A stretch of 64,000 nt of DNA from Streptomyces sp. NRRL F-5135 (GTDB taxonomy: Bacteria; Actinomycetota; Actinomycetes; Streptomycetales; Streptomycetaceae): NCBI RefSeq assembly GCF_000719775.1, contig NZ_JOHR01000001.1:801123-865122 (forward strand). Reading direction: 5' to 3'. The notes beneath the pieces were generated by a model. That model did not search any database and was not told where the DNA came from. It was given only the letters and a program-made list of their open reading frames with translations. The position numbers were made by a program, and so were the translations under genes. Positions 51,257 through 60,866 of this stretch are shown here, one piece after another; position 1 is the first letter of the stretch, and each line of letters opens with the position of its first letter.

Positions 51257-54200
51257 TCAGCTCCGCGCGAGCCGCAGGGTGACCAGTTCGAACGGGCGCA
51301 GCGCCAGCTGGATCCCGCCGTCCGTGAGTTCCGGCCGCTCCGCGTCCGCCAGCGGACGCTCCAGCAGGTCGGTCCTGGCGACCGCGTCGGCCTCCAGCCC
51401 CAGCCCGATCCGGACCCTGGCCCGCCCGCCGTTCGACTCGTAGAGGCGGACGACCAGGTCGCCGCTGCCGTCGTCGGCGAGTTTGACCGCGCTGACCACG
51501 ACGGCGTCGTTGTCGACGGTCACCAGCGGTGCCACCGCCGCCTGCCCGGCGACCCGGCGCTCCGGCAGATTGATCCGGTAGCCCTCCCTGACGGCGTCCC
51601 CGATCCCCGCGCCCGGCACGAGCGCGTACCGGAAGCGGTGCACGCCCTGGTCGGTCTCCGGGTCGGGGAAGCGGGGGGCGCGCAGGAGGGAGAGCCGGAC
51701 CGTGGTGGTGGTGCCCGCGTCGGCGGCCCGGACGGTACGGGTCACGTCGTGTCCGTACGTCGAGTCGTTGACCAGTGCGACGCCCCAGCCCGGCTCCTCC
51801 AGGTGGATGAACCGGTGGTTGCACGCCTCGAACTTGGCCGCGTCCCAGCTGGTGTTGGTGTGCGTGGCCCGGTGCACATGGCCGAACTGGGTCTCGGAGG
51901 CGTACCGCTCGGCGTGCACGTCCAGCGGGAAGGCGGCCTTCAGGAATTTCTCCGTCTCGTGCCAGTCCACCTCGGTCTCGATGTCGAGCCGCTTGGTGCC
52001 CGGCGAGAGCGTCACCGTCTGGGTGACCTTGGAGGAGCCGAAACCGCGCACGACGCGTACGCCCGCGCAGTCGGTGCCCTTGCCGCCGATGGGCGTCAGT
52101 TCGTCCAGGTCCGTGAGGTCGGTGACGGTGTTCCGGTAGAACTCGTCCACGTCCCAGGCGTCCCACTGGTTCGGGAAGTCGGGGTGGATCTGGAGCAGGT
52201 TGGCCGCCTCGCCCGGCGGGACGGTCTCGCGCTCGGCGCTGACGTCGTACACCGACACCACCAGGCCGCGGCCGTCGATCTCCACCTCCAGCAGTCCGTT
52301 GCTGAGGAGGTAGCCGCCGCCCTCGCGCGGCAGCAGCTGGGCGCTGCCACCGCCGATGACGGGTGCCGCGCCCCCGGCGGGTACCCCGGCCCGGGTGTGC
52401 GGCGCGGAGTTGAACAGCAGGGTGGTCCCCGCGGAGGCGTCCCCGGCCAGCGCGCGCTGGGCGCCGTCGATGATCGCGCCCAGTTCGGCAGCGACGCCGG
52501 CGTAGGTCTTCTCGGCCTCGCGGTGGACCCAGGCGATGGACGAACCGGGCAGGATGTCATGGAACTGGTGCAGCAGGACCGTCTTCCAGATCCGGTCGAG
52601 CTGCTCGTACGGATAGGGGAAGCCGGTCCGTACGGCGGCGGTGGCGGCCCACAGCTCGGCCTCCCGCAGCAGGTGCTCGCTGCGCCGGTTGCCCTGCTTG
52701 GTCCTGGCCTGGCTGGTGAGCGTGGCCCTGTGCAGCTCCAGGTACAGCTCGCCGACCCACACCGGCGGATCGGGGTACTCCGCCTCGGCCTTGGCGAAGA
52801 ACGCCGCGGGGGCCTCCCACTCGACGGTGGCGGACCCCTCCAGGCTGCGCATCCGGGCGGCCTTGGCGATCATCTCGCGGGTCGTGCCGCCGCCTCCGTC
52901 GCCCCAGCCCGTCGGCGCGAGCGAGTGCCGGGCGCGGCCCTTCTCCTTGAAGTTCCGTGCGGCGTGCGCGATCTGCTCGCCGGTCATGGAGCAGTTGTAG
53001 GTGTCGACGGGCGGGAAGTGGGTGAAGATGCGCGTGCCGTCGATGCCCTCCCAGGTGAAGGTGTGGTGCGGGAAGGTGTTGACGGCCGACCAGGAGATCT
53101 TCTGGGTGAGCAGCCACTTGGACCCGGCGGCCTTGATGATCTGCGGGAGTCCGGCGGCGAAGCCGAAGGTGTCGGGCAGCCACGCCTCGTCGTTCTCGAT
53201 GCCGAACTCGTCCAGGAAGAAGCGCTTGCCGTGGACGAACTGGCGGGCCATGGCCTCGGACCCGGGCATGTTGGTGTCGGACTCCACCCACATGCCGCCG
53301 GCCGGGACGAACCGGCCCTCCGCGACGGCCTTCTTGACCTTCGCGTAGACCTCGGGGCGGTGCTCCTTGATCCAGGCGTACTGCTGCGCCTGCGACATGG
53401 CGTAGACGAACTCGGGCTCGTCGTCCAGCAGAGCGGTCATGTTCGCCGCCGTGCGGGCGACCTTGCGCACCGTCTCGCGCAGCGGCCACAGCCAGGCGGA
53501 GTCGATGTGCGCGTGGCCGACCGCGCTGATCCGGTGCGCGGTGGGCGGCGCGGGACTGGCCAGTACGCCGGCGAGCCGTTCCCGGGCGGCGGCCGCCGTA
53601 CCGGGCACGTCCTGGAGGTCCACGGCGTCCAGCGCACGGCCGACGGCCCGCAGGATCTCCCAGCGGCGGGCGCCCTCGACGGGCAGCTCCGCCATCAGCT
53701 CGCCGAGCACCTCCAGGTCCTGGACGAGCTGCCAGACGTTCTCGTCGAAGACCGCGAGGTCCATCCGGGCCAGCGTGTACTGCGGCTCGGCGCCGGCCGT
53801 CTCCTTGTCCCCCAGCTTCGTCGGCAGGAAGGGGTGGTAGTCGAGGATGACCGGGTTGGACGCCGCCTCGACGTGCAGCAGCACCTCCTCGCCGCCCTCG
53901 GCGGGCGCCGCGATCCGTACCCACTGGTTACGCGGGTTGAGTCCCTTGACCGGCGAGCCGTCGGGCCGGTAGACGAGGCCCTCGCACTGGAATCCGGGCA
54001 TGTTCTCGTCGAAGCCGAGGTCGAGGATCGCTTCCACGGTCCGGCCCGCCCACGTCTCGGGGACGGTGCCGGACACCCGGAACCAGCTGGTCCCCCAGGG
54101 GGCGCCCCACCGGTCCCCGACGGCGATCGGCCGGGTGGGGCCCGCGAGGCCCTCCGCGACGGGTACGGGCTCCCCCGGCGCGGTCCAGACGGCGATGTCG

Positions 54201-54292
54201 AGGGGGACGGCCTCGGGGTATACGGCGGGCCGGATGCGTTCGTCGAGGACCCGCTTGAGGCGGCCTTCGATCAGGCGGCGGTCGTCGTGCAT
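51257..54292 (-). CDS. Alpha-mannosidase, glycoside hydrolase family 38
   Basis: 1011 residues from ATG 54292, GGAG nine bases upstream. The zinc-binding H-x-D is in VGHAHIDSAWLWPLRET near residue 255, and the nucleophile aspartate is in AWLPDTFGFAAGLPQI near 370. The long C-terminal beta-sandwich carries the family motifs VYDVSAERETVPPGE and HVHRATHTNTSWDAAKFE. No signal peptide is present, so it works in the cytoplasm on oligosaccharides brought in by the adjacent importer. It would release alpha-linked mannose from such oligomers. Its gene lies downstream of the GH5-like gene in the same direction (211-bp gap) and completes the LacI-controlled regulon. Confidence 0.9.
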   Translation of the reverse strand: MHDDRRLIEGRLKRVLDERIRPAVYPEAVPLDIAVWTAPGEPVPVAEGLAGPTRPIAVGDRWGAPWGTSWFRVSGTVPETWAGRTVEAILDLGFDENMPGFQCEGLVYRPDGSPVKGLNPRNQWVRIAAPAEGGEEVLLHVEAASNPVILDYHPFLPTKLGDKETAGAEPQYTLARMDLAVFDENVWQLVQDLEVLGELMAELPVEGARRWEILRAVGRALDAVDLQDVPGTAAAARERLAGVLASPAPPTAHRISAVGHAHIDSAWLWPLRETVRKVARTAANMTALLDDEPEFVYAMSQAQQYAWIKEHRPEVYAKVKKAVAEGRFVPAGGMWVESDTNMPGSEAMARQFVHGKRFFLDEFGIENDEAWLPDTFGFAAGLPQIIKAAGSKWLLTQKISWSAVNTFPHHTFTWEGIDGTRIFTHFPPVDTYNCSMTGEQIAHAARNFKEKGRARHSLAPTGWGDGGGGTTREMIAKAARMRSLEGSATVEWEAPAAFFAKAEAEYPDPPVWVGELYLELHRATLTSQARTKQGNRRSEHLLREAELWAATAAVRTGFPYPYEQLDRIWKTVLLHQFHDILPGSSIAWVHREAEKTYAGVAAELGAIIDGAQRALAGDASAGTTLLFNSAPHTRAGVPAGGAAPVIGGGSAQLLPREGGGYLLSNGLLEVEIDGRGLVVSVYDVSAERETVPPGEAANLLQIHPDFPNQWDAWDVDEFYRNTVTDLTDLDELTPIGGKGTDCAGVRVVRGFGSSKVTQTVTLSPGTKRLDIETEVDWHETEKFLKAAFPLDVHAERYASETQFGHVHRATHTNTSWDAAKFEACNHRFIHLEEPGWGVALVNDSTYGHDVTRTVRAADAGTTTTVRLSLLRAPRFPDPETDQGVHRFRYALVPGAGIGDAVREGYRINLPERRVAGQAAVAPLVTVDNDAVVVSAVKLADDGSGDLVVRLYESNGGRARVRIGLGLEADAVARTDLLERPLADAERPELTDGGIQLALRPFELVTLRLARS

Positions 54293-54503
54293 GAGGGGCT
54301 GCTCCTGGATCGCGTGGGTTGCGGCTCGTCGGGCGGTTCGGGTCGCGTGGTGGTACGGGCCGCGCGGTGGTGCCGGCGGCGGCGGTGGTGGTGCGGGCTT
54401 GTGGCGGACCTCGGGTCGCGTCGTGGCGCGGCCGGGGCGTGAGGTGTGAGAGAGGACGGGCGTGGTGGGGGCGGGGCGTGCGGTGGCGGTCGCCGCCCCC
54501 GCC

Positions 54504-55784
54504 TCAGGCGCCCAGCACCTCCTCCGGGTGGACGACCTCGGTGATACCGCGAGCCGCCAGGTGCGCCCTGTCCTCGGCACGGCTCGCGAGGACGGCGGCG
54601 GGCCGGACACCGTCCTCGGTGAGCCGGGCGAACGCCTCGAAGAAGGCACCGCCCGGCGCGCAGACCGAGCGGGCCGGCGCCGTGTCGCCGTCCCCGGTGC
54701 CCTCGCCCGTGTCGCCCGTGTCGACGGCGAGGGCGGTCGTCCGGGGCGCCGGATCGTACGCCCGGCCGCGCCGGTCCCGGACGATCCGCGCGAGGGCCTC
54801 CCCCGCGGGCTTGATCCGCCGGTCGTTGGCCAACAGGCCGAGACCGTACTCCAGTTCGGGGAAGTCCGCGAGGTCCCGGGAGACGTCGTGGGAGCACCAC
54901 CAGGTCACCCCCCACACGTCGCGGCAGTCCAGCGCGTTCGCGACGGTCGCCTCGGTGAACTCCGCGGCGTGCTCGGGCGGGATCAGCGGTGCGGGGGCGC
55001 CGACCTCCTGGAGCCAGACCGGCCGGTCCGGCTCCGCGGCCCACGCCTTCGACAGCTCGATCAGGTACGCGGCGTGGTGCTCGGTGGCGACGCCGGTACG
55101 GCCGTGGCGCTGGGCGGTGCCGTTGAACACCCAGGAGTGCACGGCGGTGACCGCTCCGATGCGGGCCGCGTGCGCGGGGGTGAAGGCGTGGTCGTCCTGG
55201 TACCAGGCGGCGTCGTACGCGGCGTGCAGGTGGAGCCGGCCCGGCGCGCCCTCCTCGCAGGCGGCCAGCAGCCGCCGGAGCCAGCCGGCGGCCTGCTCGG
55301 GGGTGACGGGGTCGGGGTCGGGGTGCGGTGGCCCGGAGAACTGGTTGGCCTCGTTGCCGAGGGTCATCCCGAGGAAGTTGGGCCGGTCGGCGAGGGCCGT
55401 GGCGAGCGTGCGCAGGTAGACCGCCTGCGCGTCGACGACATCGTTGTCCGTGAAGATGTTGCGCCGGTGCCAGGTCCGGGTCCAGGCGGGCAGGAAGTCG
55501 AAGCTCGACAGATGGCCCTGGAGTCCGTCGACCTGGACGTCCAGGCCGCGTTCCGCCGCGGCGTCGGCGAGCTGGACGAGCTGGTCGACCGCGCGCGGGC
55601 GGATCAGGGTGCGGTTGGGCTGGAAGAGGGGCCAGAGCGGGAAGACCCGGATGTGGTCGAGGCCCAGGGCCGCGACCGAGTCGAGGTCGGCGCGTACGGC
55701 GTCGAGGTCGAAGTCCAGCCAGTGGTGGAACCAGCCCTGGCTGGGCGTGTAGTTGACGCCGAAGCGCGGCACGGGAGAGCTCAT
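54504..55784 (-). CDS. GH5-like cellulase-fold glycoside hydrolase (beta-mannosidase/mannanase-type)
   Basis: 426 residues from ATG 55784 with only a weak upstream purine stretch. A TIM-barrel glycoside hydrolase of clan GH-A is indicated by RFGVNYTPSQGWFHHWLDFD, LDHIRVFPLWPLFQP, the acid/base motif LGNEANQFSGPPHPD near residue 141 and the nucleophile segment WLQEVGAPAPL near 260. No signal peptide is seen, so it is intracellular. Clan GH-A covers mannanases, mannosidases, galactosidases and glucosidases; neighbouring genes make a beta-mannoside substrate most likely. It lies 65 bp downstream of the permease gene. Confidence 0.78.
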   Translation of the reverse strand: MSSPVPRFGVNYTPSQGWFHHWLDFDLDAVRADLDSVAALGLDHIRVFPLWPLFQPNRTLIRPRAVDQLVQLADAAAERGLDVQVDGLQGHLSSFDFLPAWTRTWHRRNIFTDNDVVDAQAVYLRTLATALADRPNFLGMTLGNEANQFSGPPHPDPDPVTPEQAAGWLRRLLAACEEGAPGRLHLHAAYDAAWYQDDHAFTPAHAARIGAVTAVHSWVFNGTAQRHGRTGVATEHHAAYLIELSKAWAAEPDRPVWLQEVGAPAPLIPPEHAAEFTEATVANALDCRDVWGVTWWCSHDVSRDLADFPELEYGLGLLANDRRIKPAGEALARIVRDRRGRAYDPAPRTTALAVDTGDTGEGTGDGDTAPARSVCAPGGAFFEAFARLTEDGVRPAAVLASRAEDRAHLAARGITEVVHPEEVLGA

Positions 55785-55849
55785 ACGGGCGATGTCGTCC
55801 TGTCCTGGTTCTGTGGGGAGTCGGCGGTCCGTCCCGCCCGGCTCGCGGG

Positions 55850-56857
55850 TCAGCCCTTGACGGCGCCTTCGCCGACGCCCCGGAAGAAGTAGCGCTGGAG
55901 GCAGGCGAAGAGCACGATGAGCGGCAGCACGGCGATGATCGTGCCGGCCGCGACCAGCCGTTCGTCGTTGGCGAACGTGCCGTGCAGGTAGTTGAGTCCG
56001 ATGGTCAGGGTGTAGTTCTGCGGGTCGCTCAGGACGATCAGCGGCCAGAGGAAGTCGTCCCAGGCGCCCATGAAGGCGAAGATGGCCACGACGGCGAGGG
56101 TGCCCTTGACGCCGGGCAGCGCGATGCGCAGGAAGCGCTGCCAGGCGTTCGCCCCGTCCACGTACGCCGCCTCCTCGACCTCCGCCGGAAGCCCCAGGAA
56201 GGCGTTGCGCATCAGCAGCACGTTCAGCGCGCCGATCGACCCGGGCAGCAGTACGCCGAGCAGGGTGTTGTTCAGGCCCAGCTCCCGCATGGTGGTGAAC
56301 TGGGCGATGATGATGCCCTCCACCGGTACCAGCATGGCCAGGATGAACGCGAGGGTCGCCGCCTTGCGGCCCCGGTAGCGCAGCCTGGCCAGCGCGTAAC
56401 CGGCCAGCGCGGCGCCGACACAGTTGGTGACAACGTTGGCACAGGCGACCTTGAGGGAGTTGAACGCGTACTCCCACACGGGGATGGTCTCCGCGACCCT
56501 TCCGTAGTTGGCGAGCGTGGGGTCGCTCGGGAGGAAGGAGGGCGGGGAGCTGAAGATGTTCTCGGTGGGGCCCTTGAGCGAAGTGGACAGCTGCCACAGG
56601 AACGGACCGACCATCAGGGCGAGGACGGCGACGAGCAGGGCGTAGCGCAGGACGAGTTGTCCGAGCCCGATGCGCCGGCCCTCGCCGTCGGTGAAGGCGG
56701 TGCGCGGCCCTCCGGCGGTGCGCGGCCCTCCGGTCCCGCGGGACACACCCGCCGTACGGAAGGACCGGCCGCCGGTGGCGGTCACGGCGCGGTCCGTGCT
56801 CGCGGAGCCGGACGCGGCTGTCGGGTCCGGCCGGTGGGGGGCTTTCGGGGCACTCAC
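55850..56857 (-). CDS. Carbohydrate ABC transporter permease (MalG type)
   Basis: 335 residues from GTG 56857, with AAGGAGG four bases upstream, overlapping the first permease stop as GTGA. A 60-residue Gly/Arg/Thr-rich tail precedes six membrane segments. The cytoplasmic coupling motif E-A-A is in EEAAYVDGANAWQRFLRIALPGVKGT; IIAQFTTMRELGL and FAFMGAWDDFLWPL are also typical of MalG-like permeases. No ATPase gene is linked, so the importer probably uses the shared sugar ATPase MsiK, as is common in Streptomyces. Confidence 0.9.
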   Translation of the reverse strand: MSAPKAPHRPDPTAASGSASTDRAVTATGGRSFRTAGVSRGTGGPRTAGGPRTAFTDGEGRRIGLGQLVLRYALLVAVLALMVGPFLWQLSTSLKGPTENIFSSPPSFLPSDPTLANYGRVAETIPVWEYAFNSLKVACANVVTNCVGAALAGYALARLRYRGRKAATLAFILAMLVPVEGIIIAQFTTMRELGLNNTLLGVLLPGSIGALNVLLMRNAFLGLPAEVEEAAYVDGANAWQRFLRIALPGVKGTLAVVAIFAFMGAWDDFLWPLIVLSDPQNYTLTIGLNYLHGTFANDERLVAAGTIIAVLPLIVLFACLQRYFFRGVGEGAVKG

Positions 56858-57849
56858 GCGTCCTCCTTGCGGTCGGCGCGGAGCACCAGGAGCATCAGGG
56901 CGACCGTGACGACGAAGACCACGACCGAGATGGCGGAGGCGTACCCGACCCGGCCGGACAGTCCGGTGCCCACGCGCTGGACGAGCATCACGAGCGTGGT
57001 GTCCTCCCCCGCCGGGCCGCCGGTCGGGCCGGCCATCAGGTAGACCTCGGAGAAGACCTTGAAGGCGGCGACCGAGGAGAGCGCGCCGACGAGGACCATG
57101 GTGGAGCGGACGGCCGGCATGGTGACGGTGACGAACCGGCGCACGGCCCCCGCGCCGTCCACGGCGGCGGCCTCGTGCAGCTCGCGCGGGACGTTGGCGA
57201 GCGCGGCCAGATAAATGATCATGTAGTAGCCGAGGCCCTTCCAGACCGTGACGGCCATGGCGCTCATCAGCAGCAGCCACTGGTCGCTGAGGAAGCCGAT
57301 CTTCCCCACGCCGACGATTTCAAGCAGGGAGTTGACGAGTCCCCGGTCGTCCAGCATCCACACCCAGATCAGTCCGACCACGACGATCGAGGCGACGACC
57401 GGGGTGTAGAACGCGGAGCGGAAGAAGGTGATGCCGGGGATCTGCCGCTGGACGAGCAGGGCCAGCAGCAGCGGCAGGAGGACCAGGGCCGGTACGACCC
57501 CGACGACGTACAGCGTGCTGTTGCGCAGCCCGATCCAGAACATCTCGTCGTCGAGCAGTTCCGCGAAGTTGGCGAGCCCGACGAACTCGCCGGCGACCAG
57601 GGTCCGCCGGTCGGTGAAGGAGTTGATCAGCGTACTGAGGAACGGGTACAGGCTGAACGCGCCCACGATCAGCAGTCCCGGTGCCGCGAACAGCCAGGGG
57701 CTGGTGGGTAGTTGCCGTCTGATCCCGCCGCCGGCGCGATCGGCGGGCCCGTGACGGGGCCCGCGCCGTCCGAAGCCGGAGCTCCGGGGCGCGGGCCCCG
57801 CCACGGCGGGGTCGGAGGAGGTCGCCCGAGGGGCGGTGGTGCTTTTCAT
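56854..57849 (-). CDS. Carbohydrate ABC transporter permease (MalF type)
   Basis: 331 residues. After a Pro/Gly/Arg-rich tail of 45 residues come six membrane segments: SPWLFAAPGLLIVGAFSLYPF, TLYVVGVVPALVLLPLLLALL and others. The coupling motif is EAAAVDGAGAVRRFVTVTMPAVRS. It forms a heterodimer with the next permease. Between this gene and the binding-protein gene is a strong hairpin that may lower expression of the permeases relative to the binding protein. No downstream ATPase gene is present. Confidence 0.9.
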   Translation of the reverse strand: MKSTTAPRATSSDPAVAGPAPRSSGFGRRGPRHGPADRAGGGIRRQLPTSPWLFAAPGLLIVGAFSLYPFLSTLINSFTDRRTLVAGEFVGLANFAELLDDEMFWIGLRNSTLYVVGVVPALVLLPLLLALLVQRQIPGITFFRSAFYTPVVASIVVVGLIWVWMLDDRGLVNSLLEIVGVGKIGFLSDQWLLLMSAMAVTVWKGLGYYMIIYLAALANVPRELHEAAAVDGAGAVRRFVTVTMPAVRSTMVLVGALSSVAAFKVFSEVYLMAGPTGGPAGEDTTLVMLVQRVGTGLSGRVGYASAISVVVFVVTVALMLLVLRADRKEDA

Positions 57850-57904
57850 CGTCGCTTTCGCTCGACTCTTGGCTGTGGCTCTGACTCCGGCCCACGCTCC
57901 GGGC

Positions 57905-57931
57905 CGCGACGGGCGGCGGGCGCCCGTCGCG
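57905..57931 (-). terminator. Intercistronic hairpin between binding-protein and permease genes
   Basis: Perfect 11-bp arms CGCGACGGGCG / CGCCCGTCGCG enclose a 5-base loop. It lies after the binding-protein stop and 55 bp before the first permease. Such hairpins commonly protect binding-protein mRNA and reduce read-through to the permease genes. Confidence 0.75.
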
Positions 57932-57982
57932 ACGGGACGAACGTCGCCGGGAGGGGCGCCGGCTCGGGCCCGGCCCCGGGGG

Positions 57983-59275
57983 TCAGCTCTGCTTGAGCAG
58001 CTTGTCGCAGGCCTCGACGGCGCGGTCGAGCGCCTCCTGCGGGCTCACCTTGCCCTGGAGCGCCTTGGCGACCTGGTTGCGCAGCTCGGTCTTCATCTGC
58101 TCACTGAACAGCACCGGCGTGTAATTGACCGCGGAGTCCAGCGACTTGGCCGCGGCGATCCGCACGCGCGTCTCGTCGGTGCCGTCCTCCTTGGTGAAGT
58201 ACGGGTCGTCCAGGCTCCCCTTGGTGCTCGGGAAGATCGCGACCTGCTTGGCGAAGGACATCTGCCGGGTCTTGTCGGTCACGAAGTGGGCGAACGCCAC
58301 GGACGTCGCCTTCTGCTTCGTCCGGGCGTTCACCATCACGCCCATGACGTACATGTTGACCTTGCCGGTGCTGGTGACCTGGTCGGTGATGCCGATGTTC
58401 TTGTAGAGGCGCGGGGCCTCCTTCTTGAACTTCTCCAGGTCGAGGGCGCTGCCCGGGTTCATGGCCACGGACTCGGTCAGGAACTTGGTCCCGGAGCTCT
58501 CGGGAGTCGCGGTCAGCGCCTGCGAGTCCAGCGCCTTCTTGTCGAACAGCTCCTTGTAGCGGGTGAGCATCTCGACGCCCTTGGCGTCGTTGAAGGTGAA
58601 GCCCGTGCCGTCCTTGTTCATCAGCGAGGCGCCGTAGCGGCCGAAGTCCTCGATGGTGGGCACCTGCGCCAGGGTGGCGATCTTGCCGTTGCTCTGCTCG
58701 GCCAGCCGCAGGCCGCTCTCGAAGACCTCGTCGTAGGTCGTCGGCGGCTTCTCGGGGTTGAGCCCGGCCTCCTCGAAGAGACGCTTGTTGTAGAACATCG
58801 GGCCGGTGTTCAGGTACCAGGGGAAGGCGTAGGTGCCCTGCAGACCCGGTATCTGGTGGCTCCGCCAGGCGCCCGGCAGGTACTCCTTGCCGTACGCGGC
58901 GGCCGTCTCGTCCTTGTCGAGGTCCATGGCCAGCCCGGCCTTCGCCAGCGGGGTGACCAGGTCGGGCGAGACGTTCACGACGTCGGGCAGCGTGCCACCG
59001 GCGGCGTCCGCGCTGAGCTTGTCGGCGTATCCCTCGGCCGGCCGGTCGATCCACTGCACCTCCGTACCCGGGTACTCCTTCTCGAAGTCCTTGATGACTC
59101 CGTTGAAGTAGTCCTTGAAGTTCGCCTGAAGGTTCCAGGTCTGGAAGGTGATCTTGCCCTTGACAGCGTCGGAGGCCTCGGAGGACCCGTCGTCGGAGCC
59201 TCCCCCACAGGCGCTGAGCGGCAGGACGGTGGCGAGAACAGCGGCGAGGGCGACTGCTCTTCGGGAGATGCGCAC
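57983..59275 (-). CDS. Carbohydrate ABC transporter substrate-binding lipoprotein
   Basis: 430 residues from GTG 59275 (AAAGGAG nine bases upstream). A lipoprotein signal ends in the lipobox LSAC (Cys23), followed by a Gly/Ser/Asp linker. GKITFQTWNLQANFKDYFNGV starts the type II binding fold for oligosaccharides; DLVTPLAKAGLAMDLDK and YAFPWYLNTGPMFYNKRLFEEAG are typical. It captures an oligosaccharide, probably a mannoside, for the two permeases. Two LacI-operator-like sites lie 195-234 bp upstream, between it and the regulator gene. Confidence 0.9.
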   Translation of the reverse strand: MRISRRAVALAAVLATVLPLSACGGGSDDGSSEASDAVKGKITFQTWNLQANFKDYFNGVIKDFEKEYPGTEVQWIDRPAEGYADKLSADAAGGTLPDVVNVSPDLVTPLAKAGLAMDLDKDETAAAYGKEYLPGAWRSHQIPGLQGTYAFPWYLNTGPMFYNKRLFEEAGLNPEKPPTTYDEVFESGLRLAEQSNGKIATLAQVPTIEDFGRYGASLMNKDGTGFTFNDAKGVEMLTRYKELFDKKALDSQALTATPESSGTKFLTESVAMNPGSALDLEKFKKEAPRLYKNIGITDQVTSTGKVNMYVMGVMVNARTKQKATSVAFAHFVTDKTRQMSFAKQVAIFPSTKGSLDDPYFTKEDGTDETRVRIAAAKSLDSAVNYTPVLFSEQMKTELRNQVAKALQGKVSPQEALDRAVEACDKLLKQS

Positions 59276-59469
59276 GGTGAACGGCTCCTTTGCTCGGACC
59301 AGGCGTGCGAAACGGCCAGCCGGAGCGGCGCTGCACCGGCTGTTGCCCAATTTCCAGCAGAGATTCGCAGTGCCCCCGGGCGGAAGTCAACACATACTGA
59401 CGACAAAGTCATCACTGTCCGATATCAGACCAGGCCAGCCGCCATATTTTGCCTTTCTTGCAGGCACCC

Positions 59470-59509
59470 ACTAATGCGCTTTAGGATGGTGGCACTCAAG
59501 CGCTTTAGT
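59470..59509. promoter_or_regulatory. Two LacI-type operators between the mannoside operon and lacI gene
   Basis: ACTAATGCGCTTTAGG (59470-59485) and ACTCAAGCGCTTTAGT (59494-59509) match the palindrome ACTAAAGCGCTTTAGT at 14 and 15 of 16 positions. Their centres are 24 bp apart. The 326-bp divergent region otherwise contains no gene. Confidence 0.85.
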
Positions 59510-59601
59510 GCCCGATGTGCAAGGCTTGTCCGGTACGGCGGGAAAGCCCGGGGACGCCGATGGGGGTCGGCCGAGAAGGACAGCGGAGAAAAGGGGCACA
59601 G

Positions 59602-60717
59602 GTGACAGCCAACGGGCCGTCGGCCAAGGACACCGCGGCGGCCCGGCGCGGTCGCGCGCGCCGTCCGACCATGAAGGACATCGCCCAGCGCGCCGGGGTC
59701 TCCGAGAGCGCCGTGTCCTTCGCGCTCAACGACCGGCCGGGGGTCTCCGAGGTGACCCGCGCCCGGGTCCGCCGGGTCGCCGAACAACTGGGCTGGCGAC
59801 CGAGCACCGCCGCGCGCGCCCTGTCGGGCGAGGGAGCGGCCACCGTCGGGCTGGTGCTCGCGCGGCCCGCGGCGACCCTCGGCGTCGACTCGTTCTTTCT
59901 CCAACTGATCTCCGGCATCCAGGAGATCCTGTCAGACCGTGGACTCGGCCTGCTCTTCCAGGTGGTGGAGGACGTGACCGCCGAGTGCGCGGTCTACCGG
60001 CGGTGGTGGGCGGAGCACCGGGTGGACGGGGTGCTGGTGGTGGATCCGAGGACCGACGACCCCCGCCCCGCCCTGCTGGACGAGTTGGGGCTGCCCGCCG
60101 TGGTCATCGGCGCGCTGACGGATGAGAGGGGACGTACGGGAGCGGGCCTGTCCCAGGTACGGGCCGACGACGCGGGCGGCATGGCCGTGATCGTCGACCG
60201 GCTGTACGCGCTGGGGCACCGGCGCATCGCGCACGTCGCCGGCCTGCCGTCGCTCGCCCACACCGAGCGGCGGATCCGGTCGTTGCGCGTCGAGGCCGGC
60301 CGGCGCGGTCTGTCGGACGTCCACTCGTTCACCACGGACTACTCCGACACCGAAGGCGCGGCCGTGACCCGCCGGCTGCTGGACCGGGGCGCCCCGCCGA
60401 CCGCGCTGATCTACGACAACGACGTGATGGCCGCCGCCGGAGCGGCGGTCGCGGCGGGCCTGGGCAGAGCGGTGCCGGGGGACGTCTCGGTCGTCTCCTG
60501 GGAGGACTCGGCGCTGTGCCGACTGGTACGCCCCTGGCTGACGGCGCTGTCCCGCGACACGATCGCCTTCGGCCGGCTCGCGGCGGGGGAACTGGCCGCG
60601 CTCCTGGACGGCGGCCCGGCCCGTACCGTGCAGGTGCCGCTCCCCCGCCTGATCGAACGGGAGAGCACGGAGAGGGCCCGTCCCGTACCTCAGGAGTCCC
60701 GGTCCGACGACGTTTGA
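59602..60717 (+). CDS. LacI-family transcriptional regulator of the mannoside operon
   Basis: 371 residues from GTG 59602 with AAGGGG upstream; ATG 59671 is a shorter option that would remove a basic Ala-rich tail. The DNA-binding headpiece is TMKDIAQRAGVSESAVSFAL followed by the hinge AARALSGEGA. The periplasmic-binding-like core contains VGLVLARPAATLGVDSFF and GHRRIAHVAGL; the ligand-binding C-terminal part includes ALIYDNDVMAAAGAAVA and VSVVSWEDSALC. It is divergent from the binding-protein gene and probably represses both directions at the two ACTAAAGCGCTTTAGT-like sites. Confidence 0.88.
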   Translation: MTANGPSAKDTAAARRGRARRPTMKDIAQRAGVSESAVSFALNDRPGVSEVTRARVRRVAEQLGWRPSTAARALSGEGAATVGLVLARPAATLGVDSFFLQLISGIQEILSDRGLGLLFQVVEDVTAECAVYRRWWAEHRVDGVLVVDPRTDDPRPALLDELGLPAVVIGALTDERGRTGAGLSQVRADDAGGMAVIVDRLYALGHRRIAHVAGLPSLAHTERRIRSLRVEAGRRGLSDVHSFTTDYSDTEGAAVTRRLLDRGAPPTALIYDNDVMAAAGAAVAAGLGRAVPGDVSVVSWEDSALCRLVRPWLTALSRDTIAFGRLAAGELAALLDGGPARTVQVPLPRLIERESTERARPVPQESRSDDV

Positions 60718-60834
60718 GGGGGCTTTGAGGGGGCGGGGAGCGAACCGCCGCCGCGGGGCGCTCGGCCCCTGCCGCGACGAGGCGGTCGGGCCGGTCACCC
60801 GCCGCTCGCCCGGACGCCCGGTCGGCCGTGTGCC

Positions 60835-60866
60835 GGCCGCCGCCCGTCCCACGGCGGGCGGCGGCC
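60835..60866. terminator. Hairpin terminator after the LacI gene
   Basis: Perfect 12-bp arms GGCCGCCGCCCG / CGGGCGGCGGCC with an 8-base loop lie 118 bp after the LacI stop. The 262-bp gap up to the next small gene holds nothing else I can support. Confidence 0.7.

Noticed and set aside
51230..54442. A very long open frame on the plus strand, antisense to the alpha-mannosidase gene
   Set aside because: It is a by-product of high GC content opposite a real gene. Its translation is low in hydrophobic order and rich in Gly, Arg and Val, has no motif, and the minus-strand frame encodes a complete GH38 enzyme.
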